Assembly: GCA_023014365.1 (NCBI GenBank)
Contig: JAEBUN010000008.1
Location: forward strand, 1,054,001-1,118,000
DNA from: Lepiota brunneoincarnata
Lineage: Eukaryota > Basidiomycota > Agaricomycetes > Agaricales > Agaricaceae
Direction: 5' to 3'
DNA: 64,000 bases
Shown: positions 23,600 through 34,392 of the stretch, piece after piece
Numbering within the stretch: position 1 is the first letter of the stretch
How the letters are laid out: the number at the start of each line of letters is the position of its first letter
The notes under the pieces: generated by a model
The model's database searches: none
Seen by the model: only the letters and a program-made list of their open reading frames with translations
What the model was told of the DNA's origin: nothing
Made by a program: the position numbers and the translations under genes

Positions 23600-24615
23600 A
23601 CAACCTCAACCTTGTCTGCCCCCAATCCACTCCCCCCTTCTCTTCCTCCTCTACCACCTCCTCAGTTGTCATCATCGACAATCCCAACATCGAAAGAAAT
23701 TCCCCAACTCTAATCCCAAGGCCATGTCCATTCACGACCTCCAACATCTTCATCAACGTTAGGGACAAAACCCCTGACCCCAACGCTACACCCAAACCAG
23801 AACCAGTAGCCATCTTACCCATCAACTTCCACACAATGGGAGTAAAGAATATGGAACCATTCACAACCAGTGTAGAAGACTTATACACCATCGCCTCCAC
23901 CCAATTCCTCACTGACAAAGTTAACAAAGCTCCCATCAGTGACTATGACCAAGAAGTATGGTCGAACTACACCCATCACATCAAACAGACAAAACTCCTC
24001 CACGACGCCTTCCACGCCCAATGAAAGTGGACCAAAAATTACAAGGCATTCCTCCTCACATGCCAAGGACTCATGTCCCAAATGCCAAGAAAAAAACAAC
24101 CTAATGTGACACCCCCCACCAATAAAATCACTCCAAACCCCACATCAGGAAGAAAGAACCCCATCGGAACCAACAACCCCTTCCGCAAAAATACCACCAA
24201 ACCAACCCCACTATGGAATTCCCCTGTTCCCATCCAACAAATTCCAAACCCCAAACCCAACAACAGATCACAATGCATTCAATGCAAACAAACTGGACAT
24301 TGGGCTATGGACTGCCCCCAATTTGCCTGCCTTGGTTGCAAACAATACGCTCCAGGCCACTATTCATACAACTGCATCAAATACAGATGCCCACACTGCA
24401 GAGTATTCCAACCTCACCACAAACGAACAGAATGTCCTTCAAAAGGAACAAGACATACGCCTTATAACAGACCTATGGCAGCTTGACCCCAAAACACCCC
24501 ATCACTCCATTACCAATACTCAGGACTCAAATACCCTGAAGAGGATGACTTTGACGATGGATACGATAACATTGCCATGTCCAACATGTGTGGAGAACCA
24601 GTAGGAGACTTCTAA
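23578..24615 (+). pseudogene. extra ORF downstream of pol with three zinc knuckles
   Basis: The ORF overlaps the end of pol in another frame (start ATG 23578) and runs to TAA 24613-24615, broken only by TGA at 24022 and 24484. It encodes a Ser/Thr/Pro-rich N-terminus, a short helical part ending HDAFHAQ*KWTKNYKAFLL, a Pro/Asn-rich linker and a triple Cys/His array: CIQCKQTGHWAMDC, CLGCKQYAPGHYSYNC and CPHCRVFQPHHKRTEC (about 24274-24432). An acidic tail ends GEPVGDF. The array resembles nucleic-acid-binding knuckles, yet gag already has its own. Function unknown. The outer element keeps a homologue at 25107-25566. Confidence 0.78.
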
Positions 24616-24691
24616 AAACTCCACTCAAAACACAACAGAAGGAAAAGACGTAAAACGGTTATAGCGGAATATAACCTTAGAAATGGGGTAA

Positions 24692-25106
24692 TGTTATCAG
24701 AAGTCCCTTTAAACCCCTTATCAGAAACCTCACTGGAAGGAACCCTTATCAGAAGCACCCAAAGTATATAAATAGACAGAAGACCTGTCATCCTGAAACA
24801 ATCAGAAGTACCATCAGAACAATCTATACTTAGATAGATAAGGATATGACTCACTTACCTGAGTCCAGATATATATAGTAGGAGCACAGCCACACAGAGT
24901 AGTATATAAGGATACTGTACCATACCCTTGTATCCTTATCTTAGTGTTATAAAGTTCTTGCCTCCTATACCTCTTTGCCATAAATGGCTAGACTTATAGT
25001 GCTCCATCATCTCTAAGTCACACCTAGTAGGACAGGACCAAGTCTGTATAGACATCCTGTGTCAAACTCCGTGCTACTCAAGAGTGAACCCCTAACCCAG
25101 GTAACA
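24692..25106 (+). repeat. right LTR of inner gypsy
   Basis: 415 bp, starting TGTTATCAGAAGTCCC and ending CCAGGTAACA, with an internal TATATATAGTAGG near 24871 and AGTATATAAGG near 24900. It abuts coding sequence of the outer element at 25107. Confidence 0.88.
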
Positions 25107-25566
25107 CTTTCAGACATTTCACCCCCACCAGAAACACCACCCACACTGTCACCAATAACCACGTCCCAATTCAGAACTCCCCCAATCCCATTCATGCACA
25201 AACCAACCCCCAAACCACCAACAGATTAGTCTGCATCCAATGTAGACATACTGGACACTGGGCCATGGACTGCCTGCAATTTGCCTGCCTCAGCTGCAAA
25301 CAATATGCCCCAGGGCATTACTCATACAACTGCATCAAGTATTGATGCCTCCACTGTGCAGTTTTCCAACCTCACCATAAACGGACTGAGTGTCCAGCTC
25401 AGAGAACCCAGCATGCCCCCTACTCCAGAAATTCAGCAGCCCATCCCTTGACCACTCCCATGACTCATGATAGATACATCAACCTCACAAATGAGGACTA
25501 CTACAAGGAATGCTACAACAAGATTGCCAAGTCCAACATTATAGGAGAACCATGTGGTGCCTTCTG
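25107..25566 (+). pseudogene. 3' part of the zinc-knuckle ORF of the outer gypsy
   Basis: It begins directly at the inner LTR end and aligns with 24200-24615 of the inner element: CIQCRHTGHWAMDCLQFAC, CKQYAPGHYSYNC, KY*CLHCAVFQPHHKRTEC, and a diverged acidic tail ending IIGEPCGAF before TGA 25564-25566. One internal TGA replaces the Arg seen in the inner copy. Its 5' half is absent. Confidence 0.78.
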
Positions 25567-25849
25567 AAGAAAATCAGATCATCCTAACAGAAGAAAGGAT
25601 AGAAAGCCCTCACTTCAGATGACTCCTATATGATAGCTTCTATCCAGGACAACCCCCATCCCCAGAAACCACCACTGCACTTGACTTACACTGAACCCCC
25701 ATTCCCACCTTCTCTCCAGTCATTCCCCCTCATCCTGATTCCACCAAAAATCCTCAAGTTGATTACTACAAGCCAAACTACTTAGCTGAATACCTGGAAG
25801 AAGGGAACTAATGAGTTGTGATGGAAAACAACTCCAGAAACGGATCTAA

Positions 25850-26242
25850 TGTTATCAGAAGTCTTATCAGAAGGACAGTTATGTTTAGTACAGTATTCCC
25901 ACATCATATGTCACTCTGAAACCATCAGTAGTGTACATCAGAAGGACTATATTTAACCTATGCCTCATTGTCTTATCTCTGACTCATAGTTACCTGGGTC
26001 TGTCCACTTATAGTAGGAGTATAGCCACACTTAGTATTATATAAGGATACAGTACATTACCATGTATCCTTATCTTAGTGTTATACAGTTCTTGCCCCCT
26101 ATACCTCTTTGCCCATCAACCAGCTGGACTAATAGTGCTCTGTTGTCTCCAAGTCACACCTAGTAGGACAAGACCAAGTCTGTATAGACATCTTGCCTCG
26201 AACACCATGCTACTCAAGAGCGAACCCCTAAACCAGGTAACA
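25850..26242 (+). repeat. right LTR of outer gypsy element
   Basis: 393 bp, the same length and layout as the left copy, ending CCAGGTAACA and followed by AAGAG at 26243-26247. The differences from the left LTR are mainly transitions, many of the CpG to TpG or CpA type. Confidence 0.9.
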
Positions 26243-26247
26243 AAGAG

Positions 26248-27226
26248 GGAACAAAACTCTGTAGTACTATTGTTGTTGTAGTCTACACCAAAGTTTTGTC
26301 ACCTACAAAGCCCATTAGAAACAATTTCATCATCGATGGACTGGCCTTGCTATGGTTGTTGGCACCAAAACCCCTCTTGTCTTCTCCTCTCCTCATAATT
26401 GGTTAAGCAAGAAAGCGAGAATTTGTTATGTTGCGAATGGTGTTGACAAACAACATGGTCTTCTAGATAGAAGTTGGTCACCTAACCTTAGAGCACTAGC
26501 ATGAGCAAAAAGAAGAGGAGACTACCCAAAAATAAACAGAAACCAATAAGATGTGAGCCACACTCCCCCCGACATTTTTAGTCCCTGTGGTGTAAAGCTC
26601 CTCTACTCCTCACCCTCCACTTCTGATAGCACATTACTCCACCGAGTTGTGGGCATGTTGGGTATGACTCGGAGACGATGGGAGAACCTCTAGCAACGAT
26701 GCAGAACTAGGCCCCTGGCGAAATCATCCAGCTGATCCGCCGTGCCTCCCCAGGTCGGACCCGGTTGTTCGGGACACCTCAGTATGAAAGCCATTTCGCT
26801 CATCTATTTCAGACTGAGCATAACGCTCCAAAATTCTCGTAGATTATTCGTGAGGTCATTGTATGGATTGGGCAGGTACGAGCTCCAGTGATATATATAA
26901 AATGTCGACCCCCGCCAAATCCCTCACCTTAGACATGGAGCATTCCGAGCATTTGACGACTGAGTATTGGTGGGTCCGGCTTAGCCCAGAAGCACGCCCC
27001 CCGCTGAGGCCTTGTAATGGTTTCGTCGATCACGCTCGTCATATTATCATCACCCGAATTCAGTGATTACTATCAGTTCTGGTGGAGTATTACCCGGCAT
27101 GAAGTGTTAAAGCACCAGATCGTTATCGCTTCTGTTTGCTGCACTTTTCTGTCATTCAGATCACTAGAGCACCATGAAGCCATATATAAGGTTCAGCCCA
27201 CAACCGGAGAAGCAAAACAAATACCA
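26248..27226. other. spacer between repeat island and first host gene
   Basis: About 980 bp. A 67-codon ORF at 26863-27066 has no recognisable motif. No RNA gene or clear promoter identified; the 5' untranslated region of the DUF6593 gene should be here. Confidence 0.4.
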
Positions 27227-28089
27227 ATGCGTCTCATCCTCTCCCGCCGCCACCCCAGAAACAGCACCTACTCCACCGAGTCCGGGAAAATCCTGTACAA
27301 GGTGGACAAACCTCTCAAGCTCACCAAGAGCGTTGCCACCATCAGGAAAGCCATTCCGACCGCCAAAGGCATCTGGAAGGATGACTCTCCACACCCACGG
27401 GCCCGCGAAAAGTCACTCTTATCTGATGATGAGAAGGACAATGAACCCACCACCCGTCGTTCGATTGACTCGGAAGACAGACCTTTCGCCGATTCTGAGT
27501 CGGAGGATGAGGCTGAGCCCAGCACCAATTTACCCACGTTAGAAGGACATTTTGCCTTCTATGCTCAAGTGGAGTTCCATACGTTCGAGTCCACGCGGTT
27601 CCGTTACAAACACTTCGATGTATCGGCCAAGGACTACTTCCGTAAGGAGGGTTGGTCGTGGTACGGGAGGTGAGTGATGTAATGTCTTGATCAGGACGGA
27701 TGAATCGTACTGATTGCTCCTATCAAGGGGCCGGGTCTTCAAAGCATCCAATGGAAAGGAATATCGTTGGGGGCTGCGCGCAGGACGTCTCGAGGTAACG
27801 GATAATACTAAGCGCTGAAAAAAACCGATACTGATCCACCCACCTTTAGATGATCACCAATGATGCAAACAAGACGCGGGTCGTCCGATTCCGCGAAAAG
27901 CGGCCCAACCTTGGGCCCGTTATGAAAGGCCGTCCAGCATCACTTGAGGTCGATCCAAGCTGCGAGCCTATTCTGGATGAGATCATGATGACTTTTATTT
28001 ATTGCCACAAGCTAAGGAAGGATAGGCAGAGACGCGAAAGGTATGCTTCCGCAGGAGGTGGAGGCGGGGGCGGAGGAGGCGGAGGTTAA
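27227..28089 (+). CDS. DUF6593-domain protein
   Basis: Three exons: 27227-27669, 27728-27794, 27850-28089 (TAA), with GT-AG introns of 58 and 55 bp and a continuous frame. The start MRLILSRRHPRNSTYSTESG and the pattern ILYKVDKPLKL...TIRKAIP, FAFYAQVEFHTFESTRF, GKEYRWGLRAGRLE, NDANKTRVVRF, MMTFIYCHKLRKDRQRRER match the DUF6593 family, expanded in Agaricomycetes and of unknown function. An acidic Ser-rich stretch lies in the middle (about residues 65-105). The C-terminus is an 11-residue glycine run, unusual for the family. No signal peptide or membrane segment is evident, so it is probably intracellular. Confidence 0.78.
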
Positions 28090-29493
28090 TGGTTTTTGAG
28101 GAGTACCTGCCGGCCTCGCTCATTCTGTGTATTAGTACTTTAGCGCCTACCTGTGTTTGATAATTTTTTCTACTCTGCCATACAGCCTGCCGAGCGAATG
28201 GACCACAGCTCCGAATCTTACACCTAATGGTAGACGTGATGATTCTCTTGGCAGTGAAGGATGTTAATCTACTACGTCGAACAGCCACTGACAATCCACA
28301 ACTACCAACGACTCCCACACGTGCCGTGCCGTTCACCCTGATGCAAAAACAATAAGCCAGGCGCGCTCGAGTCTCTGACCAAAAGCAGGTTCCAGATGTG
28401 CCAAAACGCTGACCCTGCCCAATGATTTTGACATGACATCTGCCCAATTCCCCGTCAAATCCGACAGGTATTCTGGTCCTATTCTATATTGGACGGATCC
28501 TCAGCATGTATGATCACCGGTCAACGCAAAAAAACTTTAGTGGCGGCTCATACTTGATAAGAGTCCACGTATCCTTCAATCAAATAATGATGTTGCGAAT
28601 AGTGATCCTAGGCTCCTAAGACCGATAAGAAGTCGATCTTTCAATTATCACCATATTAGGTACTGGTCGGAGGGATCATAAACCCATATCATTAATGACT
28701 GAGCCAGGCTAGTGTCATTCTTGGCGAGGGGTACCTATCTTTCTACTATTTCCCACCACCCCTACTTTGTGTTATTGAGTGTGCCAAATGAAATGGGACC
28801 CCCAGTCAGGGGTACTCCCGACACACGCGGTGGACCGCACCACGCACCAACTATTCATTTGACAACTTCTAGCCTTTGAGAAAACGTCGAGGATGGCCGC
28901 GAAGAAGCGAATAACGTAAACTACACGAGCTAGTTGTACGTATAGGCGTATCAACAATTGCTTCTGTGCGCTGTACATCGGGGAAAGTTTTGAGTTTGAG
29001 TGCTTCCATCGTGGCTTGTGCGTGTATAGTACACGTCAAGAAGCACTTCAATTCCACCTTCCAGGCGCTGCCATCACCCTAGTGGAACTCCTATACCGCT
29101 GTTCGCTGGAATGATGAAGTATGGGTTACGGTTGCCGATAGAGACACGGTCTAACTTCTACGAAAGAAGTACTGATCTGGTCCTAGTGTCGTACACCGTC
29201 ACACCGGCTAGATCATAGTAAAGAAAGCTGGGATATGGGGTTTGCCTCAGCCTGCCGGCGCTGCGTGGCGCCCACCAAGTAGCGAGAATTTTGCTGTTTT
29301 TCCAGTGACCCATTGATCCACCCAGTTCTACTTTTCTATCAGGTCGATGGAGGCCCGCCAGTCGCAAAAAGAAAAGCTGGGTCACATTTGTCAGTCACGG
29401 AGTTCCAGGACCCCAGTCACAGATTATGTCATTATACAAATATTAGAGTTTTTGACGAAGTGTAGACCGTGTCTGCATCGGCAACCGTAATGG
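28090..29493. other. intergenic region
   Basis: About 1.4 kb between the DUF6593 gene and the carboxypeptidase promoter. No ORF with a recognisable motif, tRNA or repeat was seen. Confidence 0.4.
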
Positions 29494-29502
29494 GTATATA
29501 AG
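29494..29502 (+). promoter_or_regulatory. TATA box of the carboxypeptidase gene
   Basis: GTATATAAG at 29494-29502 lies about 70 bp upstream of the ATG at 29571, a normal distance for a fungal core promoter with a short leader. Confidence 0.6.
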
Positions 29503-29570
29503 CACATGAGTGGTAACGCCCACATAGATAGCAGGGTCCCCATAGCTCGGCGTTATAACCGATCATCACA

Positions 29571-31852
29571 ATGCGCTGTCTCTCCTTACGACTTCACGTT
29601 CTCTCCACGATCATACTCCTCTTCTCGGGGATCCACGCTCAAAGGACTCGGCACAGAGGTGATGTAGATGCAACAGGCTCTGCTGATGCTCCGGTTTCAA
29701 CAACTCCTGCTGTGGCGGACCTGCCGGGGAGTGGGAATACGGTAAATGATGGAAACCTCAGCTATGTCAAGGACTCCGGGGTTTGCGAGACGACGCCTGG
29801 GGTGCATCAGATTTCGGGATATATCAATATTTCAAAGGATACGCATTTGGTATGTGCGGTATATCCGGGACAAAGATGGGGGTGTCGTTGGGTAACCTCG
29901 GTATGATATCTAGTGGTTTTGGTTCTTCGGGGCACGTACAAATCCTGACACGGCCCCTTTGACAATCTGGTAAGCTAGGGATATTCATGAAGAGCAAGGA
30001 GAGGAGGGTAATGACTGGTATGGGGGTAGGATGAATGGGGGTCCGGGGTGTTCGTCCATGATTGGACTGTTCCAGGGTATGTTTTCCCATCCTCTGTACA
30101 TGTGCAGAGGGGCTATAATATTTGGACATAGAGAATGGGCCGTGCCAAGTCGACGCTAGTGGCCTTACGACCACTATTAACCCGTATAGGTAGGTTTACT
30201 TTTTCACCGTTTGCATCCTCCTTATCAACGCACCCGACGTGGAAATGGCAGCTGGAATAGCGTTACGAATAGTTGAGTCCCCTTACCCCTTCCTTCTTCA
30301 CGCCAATGCTGATCTTCTTATATCATAAGTGCTATACATAGACCTGCCAGTGGGTACGGGATTCTCCTATGGTATCGATACGCGGAATACGGTCCAGGGG
30401 TCTGCGGAGCAAATGTGGACGGCTTCTCAGATGTTGTTCGATAGCCAAGGCTTTTCTCAGTTCCGGGGCCGAAGGTATTACAACACCCCCCAGCGAGGGT
30501 GGAGAATGGCGTGCCTGACCTGCATTCTTTTTACAGGCTCATTTTCGCAACGGAAAGTTTCGGAGCCAGTTTTGGGCCAGCAGTCATCAGATATTTCAAT
30601 GCGCAGAATGCCAGAATAGACAAAGGGGAAATCAGTGGCCATAAACTGGTTTTTGACTCGATTTTGGTGAACAAGTGCGTCTTTTTTTTTAGTATTTGAG
30701 TCCATGAGGGCCGCTGACCCCCCGGTAGTGGAAAGCATGACCCTTTGGCGCAGATGAGCTCTTTGATCAAATTCACAACACAAGCGCCAGGGTATGGGCG
30801 GCTCCAAAATGGAACTGTTGTAAACAGAATGAAGGCTGCGTTCGAGGTCCAAGGGGGATGCCGTGAGTTATTGGGGAACTGTGCACTCGCAGGAAGTTCG
30901 CCCGAGGGAGATATTACGTGCAAGAATGCTTGGGTATTCTGCGTGCGTGTTTTATGCTGCATCCAGTTTGTTCAGCTGAAGGAAGTGTCACTTGTATAGC
31001 AAAGATACATGCTCTTCCCTGCGATTGGAAACCGCTCGGATACTGATCTCAGGAGGTTGGGCACGGATCCACCATTCCCTCCGCCCTACTACCTGACGTA
31101 TATACGGTCTCCAGAGGTGATGGCTAAGATTGGAGCAAGGAGCGTTTACGATCAGTGTAGCGATCCTGTAAAGGGCGCTTTCATGGACTCTGGAGAGCTC
31201 GGGCGGTCCGGGTTGTCTGATTTAGCGGAGTTGGCAAATGCAAGATTTCCGATGTTGATTTGGGTGCGTAATAATGAGAATCAAAATTGAGGGTGCGCTG
31301 ACCTGAATCAGGCCGGAGATTCGGATATAAAGTGCGCAGCGCCCAGGCATTCCTTCATCTGGTAGAGTACTGAGGGGTGCTATAGGTGCAACTGGGTGGG
31401 GATCCACTACTCCATGGTGGCGATGAACTGGTATGGGAACCAAATGTTGAACAAGACGCGATATTCGACGATCACGATGGACAATCAAACCGTGGCTGAG
31501 GCCAAAGTAATTAACAATTTTTCTTTTGTGTGAGTACTCGGATAAGGACTTGGGTGACCATTCCTGAGGATTTAATACAGGAGAGTGTATGGGGCAGGAC
31601 ATGCGCTGGTATGGCCTACAGTCGGGTTTGTTTTGTTCCAGTGACTGACGGAGGTTATTCCAGCCAGCATACCAGCCTAAGGCAGCGTTGAAGATCTATC
31701 AGGACTTTGTCGAGAAAGGAACGCTGTTCTCTGTAGTCGATCAGAACCCCCAGGCCCACAAGCGCCCAAAGGCGAACCGAGGAGATGCACGAGGGGTGAG
31801 AAAAGGTGTGCTGAGGGTGATGATGGTAATATGTATTGTGGCTGTGTTATAG
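29571..31852 (+). CDS. secreted serine carboxypeptidase (peptidase family S10)
   Basis: Thirteen exons can be joined in frame: 29571-29849, 29914-29969, 30030-30076, 30132-30189, 30252-30271, 30330-30474, 30537-30674, 30729-30942, 31000-31263, 31312-31331, 31386-31529, 31581-31620, 31664-31852. Residues 1-23 form a signal peptide (LSTIILLFSGIHAQ). S10 landmarks in order: VKDSGVCETTPGVHQISGYI; NGGPGCSSMIGLFQ (oxyanion region); LYIDLPVGTGFSYG; ATESFGASFGP (nucleophile Ser); WAGDSDIKCNW (Asp); VYGAGHALVWP (His). The enzyme removes C-terminal residues from peptides outside the cell or in the vacuole. The nucleophile motif departs from the usual GESYGG, so activity or specificity may be altered. 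The C-terminus is short and hydrophobic. One splice site (31621) is read from a weak GTCGGG donor. Confidence 0.88.
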
Positions 31853-31975
31853 TACACACAAGTGTAAACATATGGGAAACAAGAAAATTATTGAAATTCA
31901 ATCTGCCTCTGCACTTGATCAGTCGCTCGAAGCATTAACTTGCTTCGCCTCCTCCACCTCCTCTTCGTCCCACAA

Positions 31976-34392
31976 ATGGCTGCCCAACCTTCCCAGCAGT
32001 ATGCTTGTATGTATCCGCCCGTTCGCCTTTCAGTTTTCCTCACCGTTCCTGCTACAGTCCGTGCCCAGAAGGCCCTCGGTCTGGTCAATGGGAGCCCTTC
32101 TTACTCCCCGGTCACCTCCTTCGCCGCTCCGGAAGTGCCTGCGCGCACGAACGCCTATAGCGCGGACGGCCGTCTCTACGCCTATGTACTTCCAACGGTG
32201 TAAGTCATTCTCCAGCTCCCTCATTGATTCCTCGTGGGCAGATGGACCCCGATTATCGTCCCCCATCTCCCTGTCACGCGAGCCGTCTTTTGTTGGTCAC
32301 TGACAACATGCTTTCAGGGTTCGGATATTCCAAGCAGAAGGTGCTCAGCTCCTGCAAGAGCTTCCTTTCCCCAACATCCTTGAGCTTCAGTTTTCCCCTC
32401 GCGGAACCTATCTTTCGACTTGGGAGCGTCCAGGTGCGTCCCCCTTTGGTCTCCTGTGTCGATCGTTCGCTAACACTGTCGTAGTGAAGCTCGAGGACGG
32501 TGCGCAACACAAAAACCTTCGTGTCTGGTCTGTCTCGACCGGCCAGGAACTCGTTGCCTTCACCCAGAAATCCCAGGAAGGTTGGGACCTCCAGTACACC
32601 ATTTCCGAGTCCCATGCCGTTAGGCTTGTGGGATCTGAAATCCAGGTATTCAGACCCGCGGAATGGGCTAAGGGCATCGTGGATAGTCTGCGGGTCGAAG
32701 GTGCAACGAGCGTTTCTCTGAGTCCCGGATTGAACCCGTCGGTCGCTGTTTTTATTGCCGAGAAAAAGGTGTTTTCTGGGATCATCCTCGTTCACATTCC
32801 TCGATGCTGATCTCCTACCTAGGGTCAACCAGCTAGCATCAAGATATACAACCTGCTCGGACTTAATGGGCATCCTACTTGTCAGAAGACGTTCTTCAAG
32901 GCTGACCGTGCTCAGATCAAGTGGAATACGCTTGGAACCCAAGTTTTGCTCCTCACCCAAACCGAAGTAGACAACTCTAACAAGAGTTACTACGGCGAAA
33001 CGGGAATGTACCTTCTTAGCGCCGCTGGCAACTTCGACTGCAGGGTTACTCTGGACAAGGAAGGTCCCATTCACGATTTTGCCTGGAGCCCGAATTCGAA
33101 GGAGTTTGGTGTTGTATACGGCTGTAAGTCCCCGGTCCCCTCTTCGTACTCCCGACTTAGCTTCTGCAGATATGCCTGCCAAGACGATGCTGTTCGACCA
33201 ACGTGTTCGTACCGTTCACGACTTCGGCTCCTCCCCACACAACTTCATCTCCTTCAACCCGCAAGGACGGCTCGTCATCCTCGCAGGGTTTGGCAATCTT
33301 GCAGGGAAACTTGATATTTTTGACCGCCGTTCCTTGAACAAGGTCACTTCCATCGACGCACCCAATACTTCTCACTGCGAATGGTCACCTGACGGTCGAT
33401 TCCTTATGACCGCCACGCTCTCTCCCCGACTTCGCGTAGATAACGGCATCAAGGTTTGGCATTGCACAGGCTCACTTGTACACGTCAAGATGGTCGAGGA
33501 GTTGTACCAAACCAGCTGGAGGCCTACACCCGTTGAGAATGTTCCACCCTTCCCGAACCAACTTCCGGCAGCGCCCGAACCTAGCGAGAGCGTGAAGGAG
33601 TGGGAGAAGACACAAAAGAAACCTGTGACTGGATCCAAACCCACAGGCGCTTACAGACCACCCGGCGCCCGCGGTCTCGCTACCCCTGCCATTTTCAAAC
33701 GAGAGGACGAAGGAGGGTTGCCGAGTAGGAGCTTGAATCCTAGCCCCGCTGGCAGTGGAGCCAACACCCCTGCTAGACATTACAGCAGGAGTCCAGTACC
33801 GCCTGGGGCATCTGGCTACGGCCAGTATTCAAATGGAGATGGTGGATATGGCAAGAGACATGTACCTGGCGCTGCGCCTCCCGGTGCGAGTCCAGGGCCT
33901 GGCAGAGATAGCGAGAGGAAGGGCAACAGGAAGAGGAAAGGTGTGAAAACGAAAGAAGGGGCGAGTGTTGGAGGTGAGGATGATACGGCCGGTGATGCTG
34001 TAGTCAATGGAAGCGGCACTGGGACGCCCAAAGGAAAGAAATCAAATCAACAGCAGCAGCAACAGACGCCTGTTATCGTGGCGCCTACACCGATTAGCCC
34101 TGACATCCCGATTGAGATACAGCCCACGTCCCCCGTGACGCCTGGTGCTGATGCGGGGCTAGATACCACCGCAAAGAGGGTTAGGAACCTGAACAAGAAA
34201 GTACGTTACTCTCTATTTGTTTCAGTGTCCCCAGGCTGACAGCTATCGTAGTTGAAGGCCATTGAGGAGTTGAAAGAAAAGGCGAAGAGGGGGGAGCGGC
34301 TCGAGGCGACGCAGCTGAAGAAGATAGAAGGTGAAGGGACTATTAGGAAGGAACTTAACGCTTTGCAGAGTGATGCTGCTGTTCCCTCCTAA
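31976..34392 (+). CDS. eIF2A: eukaryotic translation initiation factor 2A
   Basis: Seven exons: 31976-32006, 32058-32199, 32318-32433, 32485-32768, 32823-33123, 33170-34200, 34252-34392 (TAA). eIF2A is a WD-repeat beta-propeller protein that can deliver initiator Met-tRNA to the 40S subunit independently of GTP-bound eIF2. Family landmarks: RAQKALGLVNGSPSY near the start; LQFSPRGTYLSTWER; DFAWSPNSKEFGVVYGYMPA; GNLAGKLDIFDRRSL; NGIKVWHCTG; LYQTSWRP. These are followed by a low-complexity Pro/Gly/Ser linker with a short Gln run (QQQQQQ near 34050) and a basic helical C-terminus (KKLKAIEELKEKAKRGERLE). It starts only about 120 bp after the carboxypeptidase stop, on the same strand. Confidence 0.93.

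Larger units (their letters stand above)
12099..25106 (+). mobile_element. inner Ty3/gypsy chromovirus, interrupted by copia
   Basis: The LTRs at 12099-12460 (5' truncated) and 24692-25106 match each other better than they match the outer LTRs. Between them lie gag (12801-14639), pol with protease, RT, RNase H, integrase and chromodomain (14640-14838 plus 19933-23599), and a third ORF with three zinc knuckles (23578-24615). A copia element splits the start of protease. Coding damage is almost only TGA codons. The chromodomain places it among chromoviruses, which target marked chromatin. Confidence 0.88.
11609..26242 (+). mobile_element. outer Ty3/gypsy element (shell of a nested insertion)
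   Basis: Two 393 bp LTRs (11609-12001 and 25850-26242) begin TGTTATCAGAAGTC and end GTAACA. They are flanked by the same 5 bp, AAGAG (11604-11608 and 26243-26247), so they belong to one insertion. I count about 23 differences between them. Only about 97 bp of leader (12002-12098) and a 3' piece with the zinc-knuckle ORF (25107-25566) belong to this element; its gag-pol is missing and a related inner element stands in its place. Confidence 0.9.

Noticed and set aside
26863..27066. 67-codon ORF as a 5' exon of the DUF6593 gene
   Set aside because: No family similarity, and the gene already has a fitting start at 27227.
28050..28090. Glycine-codon run as a CRISPR-like or minisatellite array
   Set aside because: It is an in-frame GGN run at the end of the DUF6593 gene; no CRISPR-type repeat/spacer structure occurs in the window.
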